From Actinokineospora alba (GTDB lineage Bacteria > Actinomycetota > Actinomycetes > Mycobacteriales > Pseudonocardiaceae), in NCBI RefSeq assembly GCF_004362515.1, contig NZ_SNXU01000001.1:3906001-3970000 (forward strand): 64,000 bases of DNA, written 5' to 3'. Position 1 is the stretch's first letter; the number at the start of each line of letters is the position of its first letter. The notes under the pieces were generated by a model. It did no database searches. It worked only from the letters and a program-made list of their open reading frames with translations, and was not told the DNA's origin. A program made the translations under genes and the position numbers. This document shows positions 1-7,400 of this stretch, piece after piece.

Positions 1-850
1 CATGGGCGCCTACCAACTGGAAGTTGATTAGCGCTGCCCCAGTAAGGTCGAGGTCGATTTCCTCCCAAAACATGTCTTCGGGCTGAGGTGTTAGGTGCTG
101 CTTGAGTAGGCGTTGCGCCGCAAGACGAACCTCGCGTTCCTGTATCCGCTCGTTGTAGAGGGAAATGACATCGTTATCCGCGCAGTCGTCGAGCGGCTCG
201 CCTGGAAGCGTATAAGGCATCCGTAGGTACGCGCACAATACGTTGACGATCGTTTGACGTTGAGCAGGATTATTTTGAGCCACTCTCTCGAGGGCGTAAA
301 GCCCGCCCAGTCGTACATGGGCCTTGTCTGAGCCCAATTGTTCGACGGCCTTCGTGTATTGCTCGGTGATGCGTTTCTCTCCCGCGTCGTGGGATAAGTC
401 TGCTGCCGCCGCTTCCTGATGCCATTGCCTACGGACAGCTAGCAAGAGGGCGAATATGCCAGCAGTGGCCGCGCCGATGCTCAGTCCAGTTTTGATGGCA
501 TCAACACGGGCGGCTGCGGGGTCGGTCGCTCTGATGGCTTCGCTAAGGAGCCAAGATGTTGATCCCCAAGTTACCCCGGCGACAATAGCAGCTGCGATTG
601 CAACCATCCACCAGGTCAGGCGGGGAGGAGTCTTTCCGGGTCGGCCGATGCCGAGTAAGCGGCAGGCGAGAACCACCGCGATTAGGGCTGCATTGATGAG
701 TGCAATCAGCAATCCATGGCGCCAAATCCAGCCGAGGAAGGCTGGCCAGTCGATCCAGCCAGCGATGGCAGTTGCCCTCCACAGAGCGAGGCCCGCGAGC
801 AGGATCAGGAGGATGCTCACAAGTTCGCGACTCGCGGAGGTAGATTTCAT
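1..850 (-). CDS. Pentapeptide-repeat membrane protein, cut by the left edge
   Basis: The frame is open from ATG 850 to the window edge (283 codons). Upstream is GTGAGG about 10 nt before the start. Four hydrophobic segments are visible at about residues 10-27, 46-64, 80-100 and 121-139, followed by a cytosolic region with the signature ITEQYTKAVEQLGS (161-174) and VRLGGLYALERVA (179-191), typical of membrane-anchored pentapeptide-repeat proteins. The first repeats begin near residue 265 (IDLDLTGAALINFQLVGAH) and continue off the edge. GC content is lower than in neighbouring genes, in keeping with acquired cargo. It diverges from the XRE gene at 1074. No catalytic domain is seen; the pentapeptide helix probably acts as a binding surface at the membrane. 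Confidence 0.85.
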   Translation of the reverse strand, partial: MKSTSASRELVSILLILLAGLALWRATAIAGWIDWPAFLGWIWRHGLLIALINAALIAVVLACRLLGIGRPGKTPPRLTWWMVAIAAAIVAGVTWGSTSWLLSEAIRATDPAAARVDAIKTGLSIGAATAGIFALLLAVRRQWHQEAAAADLSHDAGEKRITEQYTKAVEQLGSDKAHVRLGGLYALERVAQNNPAQRQTIVNVLCAYLRMPYTLPGEPLDDCADNDVISLYNERIQEREVRLAAQRLLKQHLTPQPEDMFWEEIDLDLTGAALINFQLVGAH

Positions 851-1073
851 GTCGATTGCCTCACGTGTCCTGTTGCAAATAGGCGGGGAAATAGTTAGAA
901 GTCTCCAGGGCGGGCTGCATCCCCGCCCTGGAGGTGTGCATCCAGTTGGAGTCCCAGATGCGCGTTCAAGGCTAGCGCCTGTCTGCTTTGGGTCAGCAGT
1001 GCTTGAATGGCACGTCCGTGCCTAGCTGCCCGTCGTACCCTCAGAGCTGATCTCCAAAATTGGGAGGAACGCG

Positions 1074-1460
1074 GTGCCTACAGTCAATCGCCCACGTGAT
1101 GGGTCGAATCTGGGCGAAGTCATTCAGACCTACATGCGCGCTCATGACGTGACCACGCATGGCGAGATGGCCGCCATCCTTGGCGTTGACCGCACGCTGG
1201 TGTCGAAGTACGTCAGTGGTTCCCGCAGGTGCCAGGACGTCACGCAGCTGCGCAGGTTCGCCGTGGCGATGGACGTTCCTCCCTCCACCTTCGGCCTGGT
1301 CGACGAGCCCGACGAGGCTGACGCCGACGACGGCGCCAGGAGCGACGAGAACGAGCGCTGGAAGGCGACGCGGCAGACGCTCAACCGCAACCGCCACGCT
1401 CTGTCGAAGGTGGCTGCAGACCAGGACGCGCGGAACGATCCTGGTCGGGTCGGGGTCTAG
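1074..1460 (+). CDS. XRE-type helix-turn-helix regulator, probably C-terminally truncated
   Basis: 128 aa from GTG 1074 with a GGGAGG-like site just upstream. Residues about 14-62 form a lambda-repressor-type HTH (LGEVIQTYMRAHDVTTHGEM, then ILGVDRTLVSKYVSGSR). A DENERWKATRQTLNRNRHALSKVAAD segment (beginning near residue 91) follows; in the actinobacterial family I recall, this leads into a long C-terminal TPR-like region of a roughly 400-aa protein. Here the reading leaves that pattern after VAAD and ends 14 residues later, which suggests a recombination break near 1418. Likely an element regulator that has lost its sensing part. The HTH call is firm; the truncation rests on memory of the family. 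Confidence 0.75.
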   Translation: MPTVNRPRDGSNLGEVIQTYMRAHDVTTHGEMAAILGVDRTLVSKYVSGSRRCQDVTQLRRFAVAMDVPPSTFGLVDEPDEADADDGARSDENERWKATRQTLNRNRHALSKVAADQDARNDPGRVGV

Positions 1461-1501
1461 CCGAGACCGAACCGACGGTCATCGAAGCCGACCAGATCCG
1501 C

Positions 1502-1708
1502 GTGCCGAGCGCGGACGAGACCGCCGAGACGATCGCCCGCGCCCAGCGCGCCCTCGCCGAGATCCAGGCCCGCCAGGCCGCCGACGAACAGCGCGCAGCC
1601 GACGAAGCCCGCGCCGAACAAGTCGCCCGCTGGGCAGCCGACGACGCCGCAACCGAAGCCGCCGCGCACGCTGACGAAAATGCGCTCAGCCGGGGCGGTG
1701 GCTGGTGA
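1502..1708 (+). CDS. Small Ala/Glu-rich helical protein or 3' remnant of an element gene
   Basis: 68 aa from GTG 1502, strongly helical and rich in Ala, Glu, Gln and Arg (for example AQRALAEIQARQAADEQRAA), probably a coiled coil, ending ALSRGGGW. There is no ribosome binding site before 1502 and the frame stays open upstream through the end of the XRE gene, so this may be the 3' end of a larger element protein joined to the truncated regulator by deletion. No function can be assigned. Confidence 0.4.
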   Translation: MPSADETAETIARAQRALAEIQARQAADEQRAADEARAEQVARWAADDAATEAAAHADENALSRGGGW

Positions 1709-1713
1709 TGAGG

Positions 1714-2122
1714 TCAGCCAGGTTGGGACATGTCGATGGGTGGAACGCCGGAACCGCGCCACGCCCAGTTCAGCGTGTCGACCACGGCGTCAATCCAGCC
1801 GGGCCGTTTGTCGAGCCAGGCCGGGTGCCGCATGGCCAGCTTCTCGGCCTCCAGGCACTCAGCGGCAATGACTTCCTCATGCGCCGCGCCGGTCTGCTCG
1901 GTGACCGGCGCAGAGGGGGAGTACCAAGCGCCGCCGGAGGCCGGGCGGACGGTCGCGCAGGCCAGCCACCGGCAAGTGCCGACGACACCGGCAATGCGCC
2001 AGTCCTTTTGGGTGAGCGTCCTGGTGCTGTTCCGCAGCAAGCCACACGCGAGCGAACTCCGCGCGCGGCACCCGGAAGTTGCCGCGCGGGATCTTGTCGA
2101 AATCCGCACCAGTCAGCTCCAT
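1714..2122 (-). pseudogene. AICE-type small conserved protein, frameshifted
   Basis: Two minus-strand frames join into one protein-like reading. From ATG 2122: MELTGADFDKIPRGNFRVPR through FARVWLAAEQHQD; then, after a one-base extra step near 2010-2030 (in gctcacccaaaag on the coding strand), the next frame continues with QKDWRIAGVVGTCRWLA, then AAHEEVIAAECLEAEKLAMR and RPGWIDAVVDTLNWAWRGSG to the stop at 1714. The second half matches a protein type I know from actinomycete integrative elements (DW..AGV..T.RWLA motif). Intact it would be about 135 aa. It faces the plus-strand gene at 2490 across a palindromic spacer. Confidence 0.65.
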
Positions 2123-2489
2123 GGCTTCGATGGTCGCACGGGGCACCGACACGGGCAGATCCGTTGCACGGCCAGGGAAAGGGACGCCCTTCCTGGCGGT
2201 CGGGAATTGGTCGGCCTTCGGCCGCGGAAAGCCCTTTTGACGCGACAAACGTAGCCACTCGCCAACCGGGTGCACACAAGTCCGGCTACCACGGCGCGTC
2301 TCCCGGTAAAGGGCGCCCTTCGGGCGTCGCTGCGCGATGCGGCAAGCCGCCCCCTTGGCCGCGAGCCTCTTTGCGCCGTGGTGGCCTGCGCCCGCGGTCA
2401 GGCCCCCCAAGGGCGGGGGGACCAGACCACCGGCCCAAAGGCCGTGGACCCAAAGCAAAGCCCCTAGTCAGCACCGGAAGGACACCGAG
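2123..2489. other. Palindrome-rich GC spacer of the element
   Basis: About 370 bp without a convincing gene between two divergent element genes. Hairpins seen include CGCCC-TT-CGGGCG near 2320, GGCCTG (2383-2388) with CAGGCC (2399-2404), CCCCCC (2403-2408) with GGGGGG (2415-2420), and CGGCC-CAAA-GGCCG (2431-2444). The last three stand in a row just before the RBS of the 2490 gene. They could be a structured leader RNA, transcription attenuators or part of a transfer or replication locus. Role unknown. Confidence 0.4.
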
Positions 2490-2774
2490 ATGGCCCTCAC
2501 CACCGCCGAGATCGAGACCCGGATCCGCAGCGCCTATTTCCAGCTGGCCCGCAAGCGCCAGGACTGGGTGGGCATGGTCGCGCTGCGGGCTCTGCTCACC
2601 GACATCAGCCGCGACGAGATCGACGACACGCTGCGCCACATGTCCAGGACCGACGGGCGGCGCGTGTTTCTCGCGCCCGAGTCCTGCCAGATCGACCTCA
2701 CCCAGGCCGACCGTGACGCCGCCGTCCGTTTCGGCGGCGACGACAACCACCTCCTGGTGATCCTGCCCGACTGA
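2490..2774 (+). CDS. Small conserved AICE protein (94 aa)
   Basis: ATG 2490 is preceded by GGAAGGACACCGAG. The product begins MALTTAEIETRIRSAYFQLA and contains WVGMVALRALLTDISRDEID, then LRHMSRTDGRRVFLAPESCQ and ends HLLVILPD, a small winged-helix-like layout (helix, helix, then beta). Proteins of this size and N-terminus are common in actinomycete integrative elements, usually next to the partners that follow here. Unlike its neighbours it has no indel. A DNA-binding or plasmid-maintenance role is inferred only from size and context. Confidence 0.7.
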   Translation: MALTTAEIETRIRSAYFQLARKRQDWVGMVALRALLTDISRDEIDDTLRHMSRTDGRRVFLAPESCQIDLTQADRDAAVRFGGDDNHLLVILPD

Positions 2775-2846
2775 CCCCTGTCCGGGAGGCCACGCCGCCG
2801 GGTGTGGCCTTCCCCCCTTCCGACCGCCGACAACCTGGAGCCAGTC

Positions 2847-3286
2847 ATGGGAACCGTCTACAGCGGACCGTATGCCGACCTGATCGACGCCTACAGCCAC
2901 GAGGGCTACGCCGACCGCAAAATGCCGACGGCGGCTACACCAGCGGGGAATGGTCGGCCCGCTACCCGTCCGACGCGCACACCGCGTTCGTCGCCGCCTG
3001 CGCCTGCGGCTGGCATGGGGACACCGAGCACCCGCCCACCGACGCCGGTGAGGCAGCCGCCTACGACCAGTGGCGCGCCGAGCACCTCAACCCGATGCTG
3101 CGCGCCGAGGCCGACCGCCACACCATCCGCGCCGCCGACCTGTTGCCGTTCCTCAACTCGCTGCGCCGGGCCGAGGCCGTCGGCGACACGCTGACCGACC
3201 GCGCGCATGGCCGCCTCGACACGATCGAGGCCGTCGAGGAGTTCCTCGACCTGTGCGCCCGCCAGACCGGGCGGGGCTGGCGATGA
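2847..3286 (+). pseudogene. Conserved AICE protein, frameshifted early
   Basis: ATG 2847 (GGAG 8 nt upstream) reads MGTVYSGPYADLIDAYSHEG then YADRK; at the AAAA run 2919-2922 one base appears lost and the -1 frame continues NADGGYTSGEWSARYPSDAH, AFVAACACGWHGDTEHP, DQWRAEHLNPMLRAEADR, FLDLCARQTGRGWR to the stop at 3286. The joined product would be about 146 aa, with a CACGWHG motif that may bind metal. The stop overlaps the start of the next gene (ATGA at 3283-3286). A programmed -1 slip is unlikely because no canonical X XXY YYZ heptamer is present. Confidence 0.7.
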
Positions 3287-3763
3287 GCGCCCCGACGGTT
3301 CCCGCCGGTCTGGTCGCCGCCCGCGACCAGGTCCGCGACGAGTTGCGGCGCGCCGACGCCAAGGCCACCACACTGCTGGTCGCTGGTCGCTGCCGCCCTG
3401 GCCGGGATCATCGCCCTCACTGGTCGCCCGCTACCGGTCGTCGCGGCGGTCACGCTGTGGCTCTCGGCCGCGCCGATCTCGGTCAGCGTCCTGCTGCTGC
3501 TCGCCGCGATCCGACCCCGCCTGACCGACAACCCCGCCACCGGATCCTGGCTCGACGCCGCCCACCGCGGCCCCGCGTCACTACTGGCCACCTACCGCGC
3601 CGACACCGAGACCGGGCTGGCCGCCGCGCACGACCTATGCGGCCTGGCCGTCATCGCCCGCGCCAAATACCGGCGCATCCAAACCGCTGTGACCGCACTC
3701 GTCATCGGCCTCGGTGTGCTCACTGTCGCGCTCGTCCTGTCTGTGATCACCGCTGAACCATGA
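3283..3763 (+). pseudogene. Pycsar-effector-like (DUF5706/PycTM) membrane protein, frameshifted
   Basis: ATG 3283 reads MSAPTVPAGLVAARDQVRDE, LRRADAKATTLL, then breaks at gtcgctggtcgctg (about 3380-3393); skipping one base restores VAAALAGIIALTGRPLPVVA, LWLSAAPISVSVLLLLAAI, SWLDAAHRGPASLLATYRAD, LAVIARAKYRRIQTAVTAL and GLGVLTVALVLSVITAEP to the stop at 3763. The DELRRADAKATTLL helix followed by two TM segments, a helical middle and a last TM matches the family annotated as Pycsar-effector or integral membrane plasmid-transfer protein in actinomycete elements. About 159 aa if repaired. Family call from motif pattern only. Confidence 0.6.
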
Positions 3764-3777
3764 GGAGGTGAACCGCT

Positions 3778-3858
3778 ATGGCCTGCACGCACTGGAGCGT
3801 CTACGTACTCGCCGGAATCGCCACGTGCCTGGACTGCGGAAAGCAATGGCACATCTGA
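3778..3858 (+). CDS. 26-aa CxxC microprotein of the element
   Basis: ATG 3778 has an excellent RBS (TGAGGAGGTGAACCGCT). The peptide MACTHWSVYVLAGIATCLDC ends GKQWHI. The Cys/His pair near the N-terminus (C3, H5) with CLDC later suggests one zinc ribbon knuckle. It follows the Pycsar-like pseudogene by 14 nt and is followed by a strong hairpin terminator. Such tiny genes recur in this position in AICEs as far as I recall; function unknown. Confidence 0.6.
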   Translation: MACTHWSVYVLAGIATCLDCGKQWHI

Positions 3859-3881
3859 GATAACCAAAGAGAATCACTGTG

Positions 3882-3918
3882 GGGCGGACGGGCCGGGTCA
3901 TGACCGGCCCGTCCGCCC
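3882..3918 (+). terminator. 15-bp hairpin terminator closing the small-gene cluster
   Basis: GGGCGGACGGGCCGG (3882-3896) pairs perfectly with CCGGCCCGTCCGCCC (3904-3918) around a 7-nt loop, followed by a short TT stretch. It lies 24 nt after the 26-aa gene. The rest of 3919-4063 holds no gene that I can support. Confidence 0.75.
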
Positions 3919-4063
3919 TTGTCAGCTTAGTGACGCGGTGGCCGCACCTCGCCGAATGGCCGGAGGCTTTGAAGCGCCGTGACCGCCAGACCCAGGTCGG
4001 GGCTGCGTGGACGGCGAGGTTTGGTAGTCAACCCTGCTGGTAACGGTGTGTCGTTGATCGGCG

Positions 4064-4082
4064 ACACTGGCGTTATCAGTGT
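4064..4082. promoter_or_regulatory. Inverted repeat upstream of the Trypco2 gene
   Basis: ACACTG (4064-4069) and CAGTGT (4077-4082) form a perfect 6-bp inverted repeat with a 7-bp spacer, 24 nt before the GTG start at 4106 and just after a TTGATC sequence (4054-4059) that could serve as a -35 element. Likely an operator or promoter overlap for the conflict-type operon; not proven. Confidence 0.35.
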
Positions 4083-4105
4083 TTGTTTGTAGAGCGGGGG
4101 TCGCC

Positions 4106-4435
4106 GTGGGTGGCAACGGGGTTGATGAGTCGACGGGTGTCGATTTGGCGAGCGCGATCGAGGCCGTGCGCGCTGGGTTGGTTGAGGCGCAGCGAGCTGG
4201 TCAAGGCAAGCCGTTGTCATTTGCGGTGGGCAAGGTGGAGATCGAGTTCGGTGGCGAGGTCAAGACGGTCGTCGGTGGTGGCGGCGGGGTGAAGTTCTGG
4301 GTAGTGAGCGTGGACGGAAAGGGCGAGCGGTCGTCAGCCGCGACGCACAAGGTCCGGGTGGAGTTGACGCCGCAGGACGCCGAGGGGCGCTCGTGGCGGG
4401 TCGCGGGCAACACGAACGCTCCCCCAGCCAGGTAG
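4106..4435 (+). CDS. Trypco2 (trypsin-co-occurring domain 2) protein
   Basis: About 109 aa from GTG 4106 (AGCGGGGGTC upstream); ATG 4079 in the same frame is an alternative. Core features are VDLASAIEAVRAGLVEAQRA, a short beta segment LSFAVGKVEIEFGGEVKTVV, a Gly-rich turn and VKFWVVSVDGKGER, ending in KVRVELTPQDAEGRSW. This is the pattern of Trypco2 (Pfam 'trypsin-co-occurring domain 2'), a small domain found beside trypsin-like proteases of NTP-dependent conflict systems. The protease-NTPase-TPR gene starts 6 nt after its stop, so the two are translated together. Proposed role: partner or regulator of that protease. Confidence 0.85.
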   Translation: MGGNGVDESTGVDLASAIEAVRAGLVEAQRAGQGKPLSFAVGKVEIEFGGEVKTVVGGGGGVKFWVVSVDGKGERSSAATHKVRVELTPQDAEGRSWRVAGNTNAPPAR

Positions 4436-4441
4436 CGCGCC

Positions 4442-7400
4442 ATGCGCGGCGAGGTCGAGGTCTGGGCCGAGCGGCCAAGTGAGTCGGGCTGGTCGTGCGG
4501 CTCCGGTTACGTCGTGGGTGGTCGGCTGGTGTTGACCGCGGCACACGTGGTGTGTATCGGTGGTCGGCCGATGCCGACCGTGCGGGTGCGGATCGAGGGC
4601 GACCCGGAGCTGCGTGACGCCGAGGTTGCTTGGAGCCGGTACGACGATGTGGTGGACGTGGCGCTATTGCTGGTCACCGATCCAGCGTGGCCGATGACGC
4701 GCCGCCGACGGGCGCGGTTGGGCCGGTTCGTAACGCGGGAACCGGGGCAGCGCTGCGTGGCGACCGGGTTTCCCAACGTCGTCGCGACACCGGAGATGCG
4801 CGATACCGAGCAGGCGTCAGGAACGGTCAATCCGGGGTCGTTGGTGAAGGCCGGGTGGTTGTCGGTCGCGGTGGACTCCCCGCCAGCCCGTGTGGTGTCG
4901 AGCGCCTCGCCGTGGCAGGGCATGTCCGGCGCGGCGCTGACGAGCCGAGGACTTCTGGTCGGCGTCGTGATCGTGGACCCCGCCGGATTCGCCCATGATC
5001 GTCTTGTCGCGGTGCCGGTGGCCACGTTCGGCGCGGACGAGGGGTTCGCCCGGTTGTGGGTCGAGCACGTTGGCGGCGACCCGGTGCTGGAACCGGTCGA
5101 ATTCGTTGACCTGACGACGCGGTCGGCACGGGTGGATTCGCCTGCGGCGCTGCTGCGCGCAGACGTCGCGCCGATGCCCTTTCGGGATCGGCCGGAGGTC
5201 GATGTTGTCTTGGATTGGTGCGATACGGATGCGCACCTGGCATCGTTGCTGGTTCACGGGCCGGGTGGTCAGGGCAAGACGCGCCTGGCGCGGAAAGTGT
5301 CGGCGCTGCTTGCGGCCCGCGGGTGGGCCACCGTAGCGCTCGCCGAGAACGCGCCGGCCGACAGATTGGCGAGTGTGGCGAGCGCGACGTGCCCGGTGTT
5401 GGTGGTGGTGGACTACGCCGAGAACCGGCGCATCCAACTCTCTCAACTGGCCGAGGCCCTGCAGGACACCGCGGTGCGGACGCGGGTGCTATTGCTGGCG
5501 AGATCCGCAGGTGCCTGGCGCGAGGAGTTGACCGTCGGCTCGATCCACGCTGGTTTCCTCGCCACCGGACCTGACCGTCTGCTCGCGCCCGTCGACCCCG
5601 ACCCGCCAGGCCGCCGCGAGGCTTGGCAGGAGGCTGTGATCGCGCTCGCTGCGGAGTTGGCAACGGTCGAGGGCTACACCGACCAGCCGTGGGACACGCT
5701 CGCTGCCGGGCTAGACGCACCGCCGCTGACCGAGGAGCGGTACCGGACCGTCCTCGGAGTGCACATCGACGCCCTCGCTGCGTTGCTGCAGGCCGCCGAC
5801 CCGCAGCCCAGTCCGGTCGATCCGATGGACGTGCTGCTGGAACACGAACGCCGGTACTGGACCAAAGCCGCGGAAGCGGTTGGGTTGACTGGCCTTAGCG
5901 AGACGACGCAGCGGCGCGCAGTGGCTGCTGCGGCGTTGTTCGGTGCCGCCGACGAGGGCGAAGCGACCACGGTCCTTGGTGCAGTGAAAGGACTCCGTGA
6001 TCTCACCGAAGACCAACAGATCACAGTTGCCAATTGGCTCAACCGCCTTTACGAGGCAGACAAGGGCTATTGGTCGCGGCCTCAGCCTGACCGTGTCACA
6101 GAACGACTGGTTAGTAAGGTCCTGTCCGCGAACGACTCTCCAGCGCTGGTGCTCGACGTCCTTGACACGGCGACACAGAATCAGGTCACCCACGCGCTGG
6201 CCCTGCTTGGTCAGGCCAGCGTCCACGCACACCACCTCGATGAGGTGATCACGTTAGCTGTCACTGCGGGGCGGCTCAAGGCTAGCCGCGCCGCGATCGC
6301 GGTCGCCGCCCGAGCCGAACGACCAACCCCCATCATCACCGGACTTGACCGCGCATCGGCCGCCGCAGACATCGACGAACTCACAGCGATTGCTGCGTCG
6401 CTTCCGGACCGAAGTCTGATCTTGGCCGATGTCGCCGTGACTATCGCCGAGCGCATTGTCGACTCCCTGCGAGTCAACACAACCGACAGGCCAGCCTTGG
6501 CGGCGGCGTTGAACAACCTCGCGATCAGGTTGGCGGACGTGGGGCGGTGGGGTGAGGCATTGGAGTTGGCTCAGGAGGCGGTGGACATTCGTCGTGAGTT
6601 GGTGGCAGCGTCGCCGATCGCCTACCTGCCAGCCCTTGCCATGTCGTTGAATACCTTGGCGGTCAGGTTGGCCACAATGGGGCGCCGGGGTGAGGCGTTG
6701 GCGACGGGCAAGGAGGCGGCTGACCTGTATCGGGAGTTGGTTGCCGTGGCGCCGGATGCCTACCGTCCACACCTGGCGGGGGCGTTGAACAACCTGGCGA
6801 ACAGGTTGGCGGAGGTGGGTCGGCGGGGTGAGGCGTTGGCGCCGGCGCAGGAGGCGGTGAACCTGTATCGGGAACTTGCTGAAGCATCGCCGGACGCCTA
6901 CCGGCCGGATCTGGCCATGTCGTTGAATAATTTGGCGGCAAGCCTTGCGGAGGTGGGGCGGCGGGATGAGGCGTTGGCGTTGGCGCAGGAGGCGGTGGAC
7001 ATTCGGCGGGAGTCGGCGGCGGCGTCGCCGGATGCCTACCGGCCGGATCTGGCCACGTCGTTGAACAACCTCTCGAATGCCTTGGGAGAGGTGGGTCGGC
7101 GGGGTGAGGCGTTGGCGCCCGTGCAGGAGGCGGTGAACCTGTATCGGGAACTTGCTGAAGCATCGCCGGACGCCTACCGGCCGGACCTTGCCACGTCGTT
7201 GAACAACCTCTCGAATACCTTGGCAGAGGTGGGTCGGCGGGGTGAGGCGTTGGCGCCCGTGCAGGAGGCGGTGAACCTGTATCGGGAACTTGCTGAAGCA
7301 TCGCCGGACGCCTTCCGGCCGGACCTTGCCATGTCGTTGAACAACTTGGCGATCAGGTTGGCGGCGGTCGGGCAGTGGGATGAGGCGTTGGCGCCCGTGC

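Noticed and set aside
2916..2923. Programmed -1 ribosomal frameshift at the AAAA run
   Set aside because: No canonical slippery heptamer or clear downstream pseudoknot, and two neighbouring genes have independent indels, so decay is simpler.
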